64,000 nucleotides of DNA, taken from assembly GCF_008123425.1 (NCBI RefSeq), contig NZ_VSSS01000067.1, forward strand, positions 124,001 to 188,000, in the 5' to 3' direction. The stretch's first letter is position 1. Every line of letters starts with the position of its first letter. This DNA is from Bradyrhizobium rifense (lineage in GTDB: Bacteria > Pseudomonadota > Alphaproteobacteria > Rhizobiales > Xanthobacteraceae). The notes beneath the pieces were generated by a model. The model saw only the letters and a list, made by a program, of their open reading frames with translations, did no database searches and had not been told where the DNA came from. Positions 17,047-25,297 of this stretch are shown here, in pieces. The position numbers and the translations under genes were made by a program.

Positions 17047-18549
17047 TCACCCATACACAAACGCCTTGTCGTCCAGATCCGTCTTCGGGATTTCGTCCTT
17101 CTCGGTCCAGTAATCCTGGCTGTGCTGCCATTCCGGCTTGTCGCCGCGCTTGGGCAATAGGTTCATGTCGCGCATGATGTAGCCGGGATTAAAGTTCTCC
17201 GGATCGATCCAGGGCAGGATCGGCATGTTGTGGTCTTCGGCGCGCAAGCTCACCTCGACCTTCTTGCTGCCCTTCGCCTTCATGTGGCCGAGCAGCCGGC
17301 AGACGAAGTCTGCAACGAGATCCACGCGTAGCGTCCAGCTCGCGCGGAAATAGCCGAAAACCCAGACCATGTTCGGCACGCCCGTGAACATCATGCCGCG
17401 ATAGGTGACGGTGTCGCCGAAGGCGAGCGGCTTGCCGTCGATCTCGAAGGCGATGTCGCCGAGCGCCGAGAGATTGAAGCCGGTCGCGGTGACGATGACG
17501 TCGGCCTCCAGCAGCTTGCCGGATTTGAGCTGGATGCCGTTCTCGACGAAGCATTCGATCTCGTCGGTGACGACCGAGGCCTTGCCGCCGGCGATGCCCT
17601 TGAACAGATCGGCATCGGGCACGAAGGCGATGCGCTGCCGCCACGGCCGATAGCTCGGCGTGAAATGCGTTTCGACGTCGTAGTCTGCACCGAGGACCGC
17701 GCTGATCTGGCCGATCAGCTCTTTCTTCACCTGCTCCGGCTTGGACAGGCAGAGTTTTGTGAACGCATCCTGCTCGAACAGGATCTTGCGCCGGACGATC
17801 TCGTGGATCCAGGCCTCGTCGATCTGAAGCCGGCGTAGCTCCTCCGCGATCTCAATGGCGTTGCGGCCGAGCCGGAAATAGGTCGGCGAGCGCTGCAGCA
17901 TGGTGACATGCGCGCATGTGTCCGCGATGTTCGGCACCAGCGTCGCTGCGGTCGCGCCCGAGCCGATCACAACGACCTTCTTGCCCTTGAGATCGATGTC
18001 ATCCGGCCAGGTCTGCGGATGCACGATGCGCCCCTTGAAGCGGTCCGTGCCCCTCCATTCCGGCGTATAGCCTTCGGAATGGCGATAATAGCCCTGGCAC
18101 ATCCAGAGGAAGTTGGCGGTGAAGATTTTTGGCTCACCGGTGTCGGTCACGACCGCCTCGATGGTCCAGAGATTTCGCTCGCTCGACCAGCTCGCCGAAT
18201 TGATCTTGTGTTTGTAGCGGATGTGGCGGGCGATATCGTTGTCGTCGATCACCTCGTTCATGTAAGCGAGGATTTCATCGGCGGTCGCAATCGGCGGCCC
18301 GACCCAGGGCTTGAAGCTGTAGCCGAAGGTGTGAAGATCGCTGTCCGAGCGAATGCCGGGATAGCGATGCGTGCTCCAGGTGCCGCCGAACGTCGCCTGC
18401 GTCTCCAGGATGACGTAGCTCGTGCCCGGAAGCTGCTTCGTAACGTGATAGGCGCTGCCGATGCCGGAGATGCCGGCGCCGACGATCAGCACGTCGAAAT
18501 GTTCTGAAGCCTGTTTGGCCGTAGCTTGACTGCGAACAGCGACATTCAT
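17047..18549 (-). CDS. Flavin-containing monooxygenase of Baeyer-Villiger type
   Basis: A 500-residue FAD/NADPH enzyme. The first Rossmann motif is GAGISGIG (about 22), the Baeyer-Villiger fingerprint FKGRIVHPQTWP matches FxGxxxHxxxWP exactly (about 170-181), and a second nucleotide-binding motif is VVIGSGATAATL (about 190). By family, such enzymes insert one oxygen into ketones or oxidise sulfur/nitrogen centres; the overall pattern is closest to EthA-like members. Native substrate unknown. The frame is open to 18651; the ATG at 18549 is preferred because the Rossmann fold begins about 20 residues later, as usual. It is convergent with the response regulator (18 bp) and has no pathway neighbours. 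Confidence 0.9.
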   Translation of the reverse strand: MNVAVRSQATAKQASEHFDVLIVGAGISGIGSAYHVTKQLPGTSYVILETQATFGGTWSTHRYPGIRSDSDLHTFGYSFKPWVGPPIATADEILAYMNEVIDDNDIARHIRYKHKINSASWSSERNLWTIEAVVTDTGEPKIFTANFLWMCQGYYRHSEGYTPEWRGTDRFKGRIVHPQTWPDDIDLKGKKVVVIGSGATAATLVPNIADTCAHVTMLQRSPTYFRLGRNAIEIAEELRRLQIDEAWIHEIVRRKILFEQDAFTKLCLSKPEQVKKELIGQISAVLGADYDVETHFTPSYRPWRQRIAFVPDADLFKGIAGGKASVVTDEIECFVENGIQLKSGKLLEADVIVTATGFNLSALGDIAFEIDGKPLAFGDTVTYRGMMFTGVPNMVWVFGYFRASWTLRVDLVADFVCRLLGHMKAKGSKKVEVSLRAEDHNMPILPWIDPENFNPGYIMRDMNLLPKRGDKPEWQHSQDYWTEKDEIPKTDLDDKAFVYG

Positions 18550-18670
18550 TGTTGCTTCTATGCCTTGTCTTTTCAGGCCGCCGTTGACTGGCGACGCGTT
18601 TCCTCCGCGACGGGCATTGTCGCCAACCGCGCTTCCTCTGCAAAATGACATAGATCAAGCCGCGATCAAA

Positions 18671-19429
18671 CTACAACGCCGCGCCCCAGCTCCGCGCCGT
18701 CTGCAAGATCCAGTCGCGATAGAGCGTCAGCGGCGTGACCCCCGTCAATCCGCCGCAGCCGGCGGCATTATTCGGCCCCGTCGACCAGCTGATGACACCG
18801 ACGAGCATGGCACCGTTCGGCCTGTCCTCGAACACGGGGCCACCGGAATCACCGGTACAGGCGCCGATTCCGTCGCGAACACCGTTGGTTACGGGATCGA
18901 CCAGGCGGATCTGGAATGTGCCGGGCTGGCCGGTAGCGACGAGCGCAGCAACCCGCGTCGAGCCGCCGCTCTTGCCATCACCGCGCACGGTGACGCCGAT
19001 ACCGGCGATGGTGAAGCGGCTGCCGACCTGGATTGGAATATTCGGCATCCCGACCGGCACCGTCGATTTTTCCTTGAGTGGAATTTCCAGTTGCAGCAAT
19101 GCCACGTCTGCCGTGGCGCGATGCGCCTGCATCGCCTGCATGGTGAAGCTCGGGTGGATCGCGACCGTGCGGACGTTCAGCAATTGGGGCGTGCCATCGG
19201 CGCCACGATCGACGATCTTGTAGTCAGCGCCGGGCTGCACGCAGTGCGCGACGGTGAGCACCAGCTTTGGTGCGATCAGACTGCCGGTGCAGAAATTGCC
19301 GCGCGAGCCCACGATGGTGACGACCGCGCGCGCGACGCCGTCGGTCTGCGGCGTGCCGCCGCCGACGATGGCATGAGCGGGCGTGGCGAGCAGCAGCGCG
19401 GCTACGGTGAGAGTGGCAAGCTTCTTCAT
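18671..19429 (-). CDS. Secreted trypsin-like serine protease
   Basis: A 252-residue S1-family protease. A signal peptide (residues 1-20, ending AHA) is followed directly by IVGG, the usual mature N-terminus of trypsin-like enzymes, so signal cleavage itself would create the active form. The catalytic triad is His62 (TVAHC), Asp108 (ATADVALLQL) and Ser195 (GDSGGP). Cysteines flank the active-site loops. It is a stand-alone gene divergent from the HAD gene, with an 85-bp shared upstream region. Periplasmic or extracellular location is inferred; the target is unknown. Confidence 0.9.
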   Translation of the reverse strand: MKKLATLTVAALLLATPAHAIVGGGTPQTDGVARAVVTIVGSRGNFCTGSLIAPKLVLTVAHCVQPGADYKIVDRGADGTPQLLNVRTVAIHPSFTMQAMQAHRATADVALLQLEIPLKEKSTVPVGMPNIPIQVGSRFTIAGIGVTVRGDGKSGGSTRVAALVATGQPGTFQIRLVDPVTNGVRDGIGACTGDSGGPVFEDRPNGAMLVGVISWSTGPNNAAGCGGLTGVTPLTLYRDWILQTARSWGAAL

Positions 19430-19514
19430 GAGAACACGCTCGGGCTCGGCAGGACTGGCCCTTGCCGATAGCGCATGCTAGCCCTCTTGGAAAGGAATTG
19501 ACGAGGGCGGAGCA

Positions 19515-20150
19515 TTGGCGATCGAGGCTGTGATCTTTGATTTTGGCGGCGTGTTGACGAGCTCGCCGTTCGAGGCGTTTTCGCGGTTCGAGACCGAGCG
19601 CGGCCTGCCCGTCGACATCATCCGGCGCACCAACGCCGCCAATCATCTGGAAAACGCCTGGGCCAAGTTCGAGCGCGCCGAGGTCGACGTCGACACGTTC
19701 GATGATTTGTTCGCAGACGAATCGCGCGCACTCGGTGCCGAAGTGCGCGGCCGCGAGGTGCTGCCGCTGCTCCAAGGCGATCTGCGCCCCGAAATGGTCG
19801 AGGCGCTGAAGCGCATCAAGGCACAATTCAAGACCGGCTGCATCACCAACAATTTGCCGGCCAACACCATCGGCAGCATGACCGGGCGCTCGCTCTACGT
19901 CGCCGAGGTCATGGTGCTGTTCGACCACGTCATCGAATCCGCCAAGATCGGCCTGCGCAAGCCCGACCCGCGCATTTACCAACTGATGGTTGAGGCGCTG
20001 AAGGTCGATCCGAAGAACTGCGTCTATCTCGACGACCTCGGCGTCAATTTGAAGCCCGCGCGCGAAATGGGCATGACCACGATCAAGGTTACGAGCGGCG
20101 CGCAGGCGATCGCCGAGCTGGAGGCGGCGACGGGGTTGAAGCTGACCTAG
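19515..20150 (+). CDS. HAD-superfamily hydrolase (class IA, ACAD10/EPHX2-like)
   Basis: The 211-residue protein starts with TTG at 19515, preceded by GAGGG at a good distance. HAD motifs: I FDFGGVL with the nucleophile Asp near residue 9 and Gly in place of the second Asp; II ITNN; III KPDPRIY; IV YLDDLGVNLKPAREMGM. The missing second Asp of motif I is typical of the epoxide-hydrolase N-terminal/ACAD10-like subgroup, so classical phosphatase activity is uncertain. No pathway neighbour is seen; it is convergent with mtnA, with a long palindrome between. Confidence 0.85.
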   Translation: MAIEAVIFDFGGVLTSSPFEAFSRFETERGLPVDIIRRTNAANHLENAWAKFERAEVDVDTFDDLFADESRALGAEVRGREVLPLLQGDLRPEMVEALKRIKAQFKTGCITNNLPANTIGSMTGRSLYVAEVMVLFDHVIESAKIGLRKPDPRIYQLMVEALKVDPKNCVYLDDLGVNLKPAREMGMTTIKVTSGAQAIAELEAATGLKLT

Positions 20151-20162
20151 TTCGCAAATGCC

Positions 20163-20237
20163 GTAGGGTGGGCAAAGCGAAGCGTGCCCACCAAGCATAT
20201 GGTGGGCACGGCGCTTCCGCGCCCTTGCCCACCCTAC
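20163..20237. terminator. 75-bp nested palindrome between convergent genes
   Basis: The outer arms are GTAGGGTGGGCAA (20163-20175) and TTGCCCACCCTAC (20225-20237). Inside is a perfect stem CGTGCCCACC/GGTGGGCACG (20183-20192, 20201-20210). It fills the gap between the HAD gene and mtnA, which converge, so it can act as a terminator for both. The GGTGGGCACGGCGC segment recurs at 29338-29369. Confidence 0.7.
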
Positions 20238-20242
20238 GAGAG

Positions 20243-21352
20243 CTACTCCGCCGAAGCGGCGGTGCGCTCGGGGAAGGCAGCCGCGAGCGAAGCTCTATCC
20301 GGTTTCAGCACGCCGCGCTCGGTGATCAGGCCTGTCACCAGTCGCGCTGGGGTCACGTCGAAGGCGTAGTTCGCGACCGGCGAACCCTCCGGCACGATGC
20401 GCACCGTTTCCAATCGGCCGTCGGCGGTGCGGCCGGTCATGTCGGTGACCTCAGTGCCGCTGCGCTGCTCGATCGGAATGTCGCGAATGCCGTCATCGAC
20501 CGCGAAATCAATCGTCGGCGACGGCAGCGCGACGTAGAACGGCACGTTGTTGTCATGCGCGGCGAGCGCCTTCAGATAGGTGCCGATCTTGTTGCAGACG
20601 TCGCCATTGGCGGCGACGCGGTCGGTGCCGACGATGGCGAGATCGACCATGCCATGCTGCATCAGATGCCCGCCGGTATTATCGGGGATCACCGTATGTG
20701 GCACGCCGTGATGGCCAAGCTCCCACGCCGTGAGTGAAGCACCCTGATTGCGCGGGCGAGTCTCGTCCACCCAGACATGGATCCTGATGCCGCGCTCATG
20801 CGCAAGATAGATCGGCGCGGTCGCGGTGCCCCAGTCGACGGTGGCGAGCCAGCCGGCGTTGCAATGGGTGAGCACGTTGACCGTCTCGCCCGGCTTCTTC
20901 TTCGCGACGATCGCCTCGATCAGCGTAAGACCGTTGGCGGCGATGCCACGGTTGATCTCGACATCCTGCTCGACGATCTCGTCGGCCCTGGCGTACGCTG
21001 CTTCCGCCCGTTCGACCGGATCGATCGGCGCGAGCGTCGCACGCATCTCGTCCAGCGCCCATTTCAGATTGATCGCGGTCGGCCGTGCCACGACCAGCGT
21101 CGCGTAAGCGCGCCTCAGGCCCGGATCGGAGCTGTCCTCGCGCATCGCAAGTGCCATGCCGTAGGCCGCCGTCGCGCCGATCAGCGGCGCGCCACGCACC
21201 AGCATGTCGCGGATCGCAACCGCCGCGTCGTCGCACGAGGTCAGCTTTGCAACGATGAATTCATGCGGCAGCCGGCGCTGGTCGATCGCGCCGACCGACC
21301 AGCCGTCACGCTCGCGCCAGATGCTGCGGAAATGCTTGCCGTCGACCTTCAT
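20243..21352 (-). CDS. mtnA: S-methyl-5-thioribose-1-phosphate isomerase
   Basis: Converts 5-methylthioribose-1-phosphate to the ribulose isomer in methionine salvage; cytoplasmic. The 369-residue protein carries the family landmarks MLVRGAPLIGATAAYGMAL, the catalytic-Cys segment LTHCNAGWLAT and the catalytic-Asp segment GTDRVAANGDVCNKIGTY. The closely related eIF2B-like paralogues lack this set. It follows mtnP by 18 bp on the same strand, so the two salvage steps are co-transcribed. Later salvage genes (mtnB, C, D) are not in the window. Confidence 0.95.
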   Translation of the reverse strand: MKVDGKHFRSIWRERDGWSVGAIDQRRLPHEFIVAKLTSCDDAAVAIRDMLVRGAPLIGATAAYGMALAMREDSSDPGLRRAYATLVVARPTAINLKWALDEMRATLAPIDPVERAEAAYARADEIVEQDVEINRGIAANGLTLIEAIVAKKKPGETVNVLTHCNAGWLATVDWGTATAPIYLAHERGIRIHVWVDETRPRNQGASLTAWELGHHGVPHTVIPDNTGGHLMQHGMVDLAIVGTDRVAANGDVCNKIGTYLKALAAHDNNVPFYVALPSPTIDFAVDDGIRDIPIEQRSGTEVTDMTGRTADGRLETVRIVPEGSPVANYAFDVTPARLVTGLITERGVLKPDRASLAAAFPERTAASAE

Positions 21353-21370
21353 GGCATTCTGCCTTTCGTC

Positions 21371-22246
21371 TCAACCGCGCAGGATGCGCCCGGCGACCGC
21401 ATCGAGCTTCTTCAGAAGCTCGGGATCGCGCGCTTCGGGCGCGGTGATCAGCGCGGTGTCGAGCGCACGGTCCGAACCGATCGGGCACGGCTCGTGCTCG
21501 CGCGGAAAGTCCTTGGCCAGCCGGGCCACCAGCGCCTTGGCCTTGTCGGCGTTGGACGTCAGCACGCGGATGATATCCTGCACGGTGACGGCGTCGTGAT
21601 CGGGATGCCAGCAATCGAAATCCGTCACCATCGCGACCGTCGCGTAGCAGATTTCGGCCTCGCGGGCGAGTTTTGCCTCGGGCATGTTGGTCATGCCGAT
21701 CACGGAATAGCCCAGCGTCTTGTAGGTCATGCTCTCCGCATAGGTGGAGAATTGCGGCCCCTCCATGCAGACATAGGTGCCACCCCGCGCGATCGCGATG
21801 CTCTCGGCTTCGGCCGCTGCGGCCAAATGGATGCGCAGCCGCGGCGAGACAGGATGCGCCATCGAGACATGCGCGACGCAGCCCTTGCCGAAGAACGAGC
21901 TCTCGCGCTTGTGGGTGCGATCGACGAACTGATCGACGAGAACGAACGTGCCGGGCGGCATCTCCTCCTTGAAGGAACCGCAGGCCGACAGTGAGATCAG
22001 GTCGGTGACGCCGGCGCGCTTCAGCACGTCGATATTGGCGCGGTAGTTGATGTCGGAGGGCGACAGGCGGTGGCCCTTGTCATGACGCGGCAGGAACACG
22101 ATCGGCAGGCCTGCGATGGTACCGCGCCGCACGGGCGCCGACGGCTCGCCCCAGGGGCTCTTGATCACCTCTTCGTGCGCGCCCTCGAGTCCCGGCAAAT
22201 CGTAGATGCCGGAGCCGCCGATGATACCCAATACCGCCTGCGCCAT
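21371..22246 (-). CDS. mtnP: S-methyl-5'-thioadenosine phosphorylase
   Basis: Cleaves 5'-methylthioadenosine with phosphate to adenine and methylthioribose-1-phosphate, the substrate of MtnA next door. The 291-residue length and the motifs IIGGSGIYDLPGL, LPRHDKGHRLSPSDINYRAN, SACGSFKEEMPPG, MEGPQFSTYAES and IGMTNMPEAKLAREAEICYA are typical. Ser/Thr instead of Asn at the base-recognition site separates it from purine nucleoside phosphorylase by family; the DFDCWH segment fits MTAP. It is the first gene of the mtnP-mtnA pair. Confidence 0.95.
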   Translation of the reverse strand: MAQAVLGIIGGSGIYDLPGLEGAHEEVIKSPWGEPSAPVRRGTIAGLPIVFLPRHDKGHRLSPSDINYRANIDVLKRAGVTDLISLSACGSFKEEMPPGTFVLVDQFVDRTHKRESSFFGKGCVAHVSMAHPVSPRLRIHLAAAAEAESIAIARGGTYVCMEGPQFSTYAESMTYKTLGYSVIGMTNMPEAKLAREAEICYATVAMVTDFDCWHPDHDAVTVQDIIRVLTSNADKAKALVARLAKDFPREHEPCPIGSDRALDTALITAPEARDPELLKKLDAVAGRILRG

Positions 22247-22355
22247 GCCTGCTCCACCCTGTCAGCTACGTGCGACATGGTTAAGCTATGCCAGTTTTGC
22301 GGCGGTTTTGGAACCGGGGGTGGAGACCCTGCAGGGAGGCGGCGGTATACTTAAC

Positions 22356-22628
22356 CTAAGCCGCGGTCGCGGGCTGCAGCTGGGTCGCGACCATGCGCTC
22401 CAGCGTCTCGACGGACTGGAAATTCTCCGGCGTAATCTCGGTTTGCGGAATGGTGAAGTCGAACTCGGCTTCGACGCCCAGCATCAGATTGACCATGTCC
22501 ATCGAGGTCAGGCCGGCATCGACGAGTTTCGTCGACGGCGTGACATCGGCGGTGAGCGAGTTCTGCGCGAGGATGCCCTTCACCAGCTTGGTGATGCGAT
22601 TGCGCAAATCGGTATCGAAGGCCTGCAT
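22356..22628 (-). CDS. Aminoacyl carrier protein
   Basis: A 90-residue acyl-carrier-type protein. The open frame extends to 22715, but the ATG at 22628 gives the usual carrier length. The phosphopantetheine attachment site is Ser42 in DAGLTSMDMVNLM, in place of the common DSL. Helix II and the acidic tail region fit a four-helix carrier. By family and position, it is the likely partner of the amino acid:[carrier protein] ligase at 24281; in Bradyrhizobium such carriers receive a glycyl- or alanyl-type group as a thioester. It is transcribed opposite to the ligase cluster across a 355-bp region, and 109 bp upstream of mtnP. Confidence 0.85.
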   Translation of the reverse strand: MQAFDTDLRNRITKLVKGILAQNSLTADVTPSTKLVDAGLTSMDMVNLMLGVEAEFDFTIPQTEITPENFQSVETLERMVATQLQPATAA

Positions 22629-22983
22629 CGGCAAATTCCCATCTGTCTCTAAAAGGTCGGCCGGTTGCCGGGTACGATGGGCACGACGGGCCGATCCCGC
22701 AATGGGCGGCACCACTACTTCGCGTTTCTTAGTAAACGATGACTCAGATTGACTAAAATCCGTGCTTCTTCCAATTCGCTAACGCGATACCGGGAGTTTG
22801 GGCGATGCAAACAACCGCGCCTTAACTGTTCATTTGGAATTGCGGATCGTTTACCCTCTATTTCATCGACGAATTTGAATTAAATCCGTAGCCTCCAATC
22901 ACAAGCAAAGATGGTCGGATGATCGCGAACGGCATCGCAAATGATGCCTGCGGTCTCGAACGACGAAACGGAGGCGGACGAGC
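22629..22983. other. 355-bp divergent non-coding region
   Basis: This separates the carrier-protein gene (leftward) from the acyl-CoA-dehydrogenase-like gene (rightward), so it must hold both promoters. The centre (about 22725-22900) is clearly more AT-rich than the coding DNA around it. GGAGG (22971-22975) provides the ribosome binding site for the ATG at 22984. I see no strong palindrome or confident -35/-10 pair. Confidence 0.6.
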
Positions 22984-24198
22984 ATGAACGTGCGTGAAGC
23001 AGTCCTGACTGTCGACGAGACGCAAGCGAGCCTTCTCGAAGGCCCCTCCTTGATCGAACGCGCGGCTCACACCGCCACCGTGGCGGCAGCCGACGCCGAC
23101 GGCGTCGATCAAGACGCCCGTTTCCCCCACAAGGCTTTCGATGCCGCGCGCGAGCAGAAGCTGCTCGGCGTGATGATTCCGGTCGAGTTCGGCGGCTTCG
23201 GCGCCTCGATCCATGACGTCACCGACATCTGCTACACGCTCGGACGCGCCTGCGCCTCGACCGCGATGATCTACGCGATGCATACGACCAAGGTCGCCTG
23301 CGTGATCCGCCACGGTCACGGCATCCCCTGGATGGAAACCATGATGCGCCGGGTTGCCCGCGACCAGTGGCTGCTGGCCTCCTCCACCACCGAAGGCCAG
23401 AACGGCGGCAACATCCGCGCCAGCGCAGCCGCGGTCGACCAGGCCGGCGACACCGTCTCGCTGGTGCGCGACGCCACCGTGATCTCCTACGGCGCCCAAG
23501 CCGACGGCCTCGTCACCATCGCCCGACGTGCCACTGATGCGGCGTCGTCGGACCAGGTGCTGCTGGCGCTCGCCAAGGACGATTATTCGCTGAAGCAGAC
23601 GCAGGGGTGGGAAACGCTCGGCATGCGCGGCACCTGCTCGACCGGTTTCGAGCTGAAGGTCGATTGCCCCGCGGACCGTGTCTTCCCGGAAGCGTATGAC
23701 AAGATCCACGCCCAGACCATGACGCCGTTCGCGCATCTGTGCTGGTCGTCGACCTGGGCCGGCATTGCCGCTGCCTCGGTCACGCGCGCGCAGGCCTTCG
23801 TCCGCAAGGCGGCCCGCACTTCCGGTGGCCAGATGCCGCCGGCGGCCGCGCACTTCACGGCCGCGAAAATGTCGCTCGCCAAACTGCGCGCATTGATATC
23901 GGCCAATCTCGACGCCTTCGCCCGCGCCGAGCATGACGAGCGCGCGCTCGGCTCGCTCGATTTCCAGTCCTCGATCACGCTTTTGAAGGTGCAGGCCTCC
24001 GAGCTTGCGGTCGAGACCGTGATGCATGCGATGCGCACCGCGGGCCTGTCCGGCTACCGAAACGACGGCGAGTTCACGATGGGCCGCCATCTTCGCGACG
24101 TGCTGTCGTCGCCGATCATGATCAACAACGACCGCATTCTGGCCAACGCCGCCACCTCGACGCTGATGAGCGGCATTCCGGCAAGTCTTCGTGACTAA
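22984..24198 (+). CDS. Acyl-CoA-dehydrogenase-like flavoprotein of the carrier-protein cluster
   Basis: A 404-residue protein with the acyl-CoA dehydrogenase layout: helical N-domain (about 15-125; PVEFGGFGASIHDV near 66), beta-domain (about 130-235; STTEGQNGGN and GMRGTCSTGFEL) and helical C-domain (about 245-390). In the C-terminal segment HLRDVLSSPIMINNDRI I find no Glu at the place where common dehydrogenases carry the catalytic base before a Gly-Thr. It may therefore be an oxidase/monooxygenase-like member or use another base. Its place upstream of the ligase gene suggests it acts on an aminoacyl group held on the carrier protein rather than on free acyl-CoA (inference). Codon use is normal for the window. 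Confidence 0.85.
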   Translation: MNVREAVLTVDETQASLLEGPSLIERAAHTATVAAADADGVDQDARFPHKAFDAAREQKLLGVMIPVEFGGFGASIHDVTDICYTLGRACASTAMIYAMHTTKVACVIRHGHGIPWMETMMRRVARDQWLLASSTTEGQNGGNIRASAAAVDQAGDTVSLVRDATVISYGAQADGLVTIARRATDAASSDQVLLALAKDDYSLKQTQGWETLGMRGTCSTGFELKVDCPADRVFPEAYDKIHAQTMTPFAHLCWSSTWAGIAAASVTRAQAFVRKAARTSGGQMPPAAAHFTAAKMSLAKLRALISANLDAFARAEHDERALGSLDFQSSITLLKVQASELAVETVMHAMRTAGLSGYRNDGEFTMGRHLRDVLSSPIMINNDRILANAATSTLMSGIPASLRD

Positions 24199-24232
24199 CA
24201 AGTCTTCGTGACTAACAAGCCTTGCGACTGAC
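24183..24232 (+). repeat. Short tandem repeat across a stop codon
   Basis: AAGTCTTCGTGACTAAC is present twice without gap (24183-24199 and 24200-24216), followed by a degenerate third unit (24217-24232). The first unit encodes the last residues and the TAA (24196-24198) of the flavoprotein gene, so the duplication lies mainly in the spacer before the ligase gene. Confidence 0.85.
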
Positions 24233-24280
24233 GTGCTTTCGAGACCAACAAGAATAATTGCCGATAACAGGAAGTCGAAC

Positions 24281-25261
24281 ATGAACATTGCTGTTCTCCC
24301 CAATTCGCCCGAGACCGCGCCGCAGGCCACGGATCCGCTCGATCATCTCGCCGACAAGCTGTTCCACCCGATGGGTTCGGACGGCGTCTATGCCCGCACC
24401 GCGCTCTATGAAGGTATCGTCGAGAAGCTCGCCGCGCTGATCACGAGCAATCGCGAAGCCGGCACCGAGGTGATGCGCTTTCCGCCGGTGATGAGCCGCA
24501 GCCAGCTTGAAAAATCCGGCTACCTCAAGAGCTTTCCGAACCTGCTCGGCTGCGTCTGCGGCCTGCATGGCACCGAACGCGAGATCAACGCCGCGGTGAG
24601 CCGCTTCGATGCCGGCGGCGACTGGACCACGTCGCTGTCGCCGGCCGATCTCGTGCTGTCGCCCGCGGCCTGCTATCCCGTCTATCCGATCGCGGCGAGC
24701 CGCGGCCAGCTGCCGAAGGGCGGCCTGCGCTTCGACGTCGCGGCCGACTGCTTCCGCCGCGAGCCGTCAAAGCATCTCGACCGGCTGCAATCGTTCCGGA
24801 TGCGCGAATATGTCTGCATCGGCACAGCCGACGACGTCGCCGATTTCCGCGAGCGCTGGATGGTTCGCGCCCAGGCGATCGCGACCGATCTCGGCCTGAC
24901 CTTCCGCGTCGACTATGCCAGCGACCCCTTCTTCGGCCGCGTCGGCCAGATGAAGGCGGTGAGCCAGAAGCAGCAGCAGCTCAAGTTCGAGCTTCTGATC
25001 CCGCTGCGTTCGGAAGAGCAGCCGACCGCATGCATGAGCTTCAACTATCATCGCGAGCATTTCGGCACGACCTGGGGCATCCAGGACGCCAATGGCGAGC
25101 CCGCACACACCGGCTGCGTCGCCTTCGGCATGGATCGCCTTGCCGTCGCGATGTTCCACACCCACGGCACCGATCTCTCCGCCTGGCCCGCCAAGGTGCG
25201 GGACCTTCTGGGCATGCAGCCGCTAGCTCCGGCTGACGCCCACGGCGAAGGCTGGCGCTAA
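24281..25261 (+). CDS. Amino acid:[carrier protein] ligase (seryl-tRNA-synthetase-like)
   Basis: Activates a small amino acid with ATP and loads it on the phosphopantetheine arm of a carrier protein instead of tRNA. The 326-residue protein is a stripped class II synthetase core without a tRNA-binding domain. Motif 2 is seen around DCFRREPSKHL (157-166), motif 3 around AFGMDRLAV (281-289). Zinc ligands Cys131, Glu176 and Cys279 fall at the positions I know for B. japonicum Bll0957, and the length is the same. That enzyme is reported to prefer glycine/alanine (from memory). The ATG at 24281 has AGGAAG 6 bases upstream; an upstream in-frame ATG at 24233 is less likely. It is probably co-transcribed with the flavoprotein gene. 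Confidence 0.94.
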   Translation: MNIAVLPNSPETAPQATDPLDHLADKLFHPMGSDGVYARTALYEGIVEKLAALITSNREAGTEVMRFPPVMSRSQLEKSGYLKSFPNLLGCVCGLHGTEREINAAVSRFDAGGDWTTSLSPADLVLSPAACYPVYPIAASRGQLPKGGLRFDVAADCFRREPSKHLDRLQSFRMREYVCIGTADDVADFRERWMVRAQAIATDLGLTFRVDYASDPFFGRVGQMKAVSQKQQQLKFELLIPLRSEEQPTACMSFNYHREHFGTTWGIQDANGEPAHTGCVAFGMDRLAVAMFHTHGTDLSAWPAKVRDLLGMQPLAPADAHGEGWR

Positions 25262-25297
25262 GATAAGAGGCCGATCATTTCCACGGGTAAGACGAGC

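Noticed and set aside
22858..24330. 490-residue leftward open frame opposite the flavoprotein gene
   Set aside because: The rightward frame encodes the acyl-CoA-dehydrogenase fold with a good ribosome site; the leftward frame has no domain.
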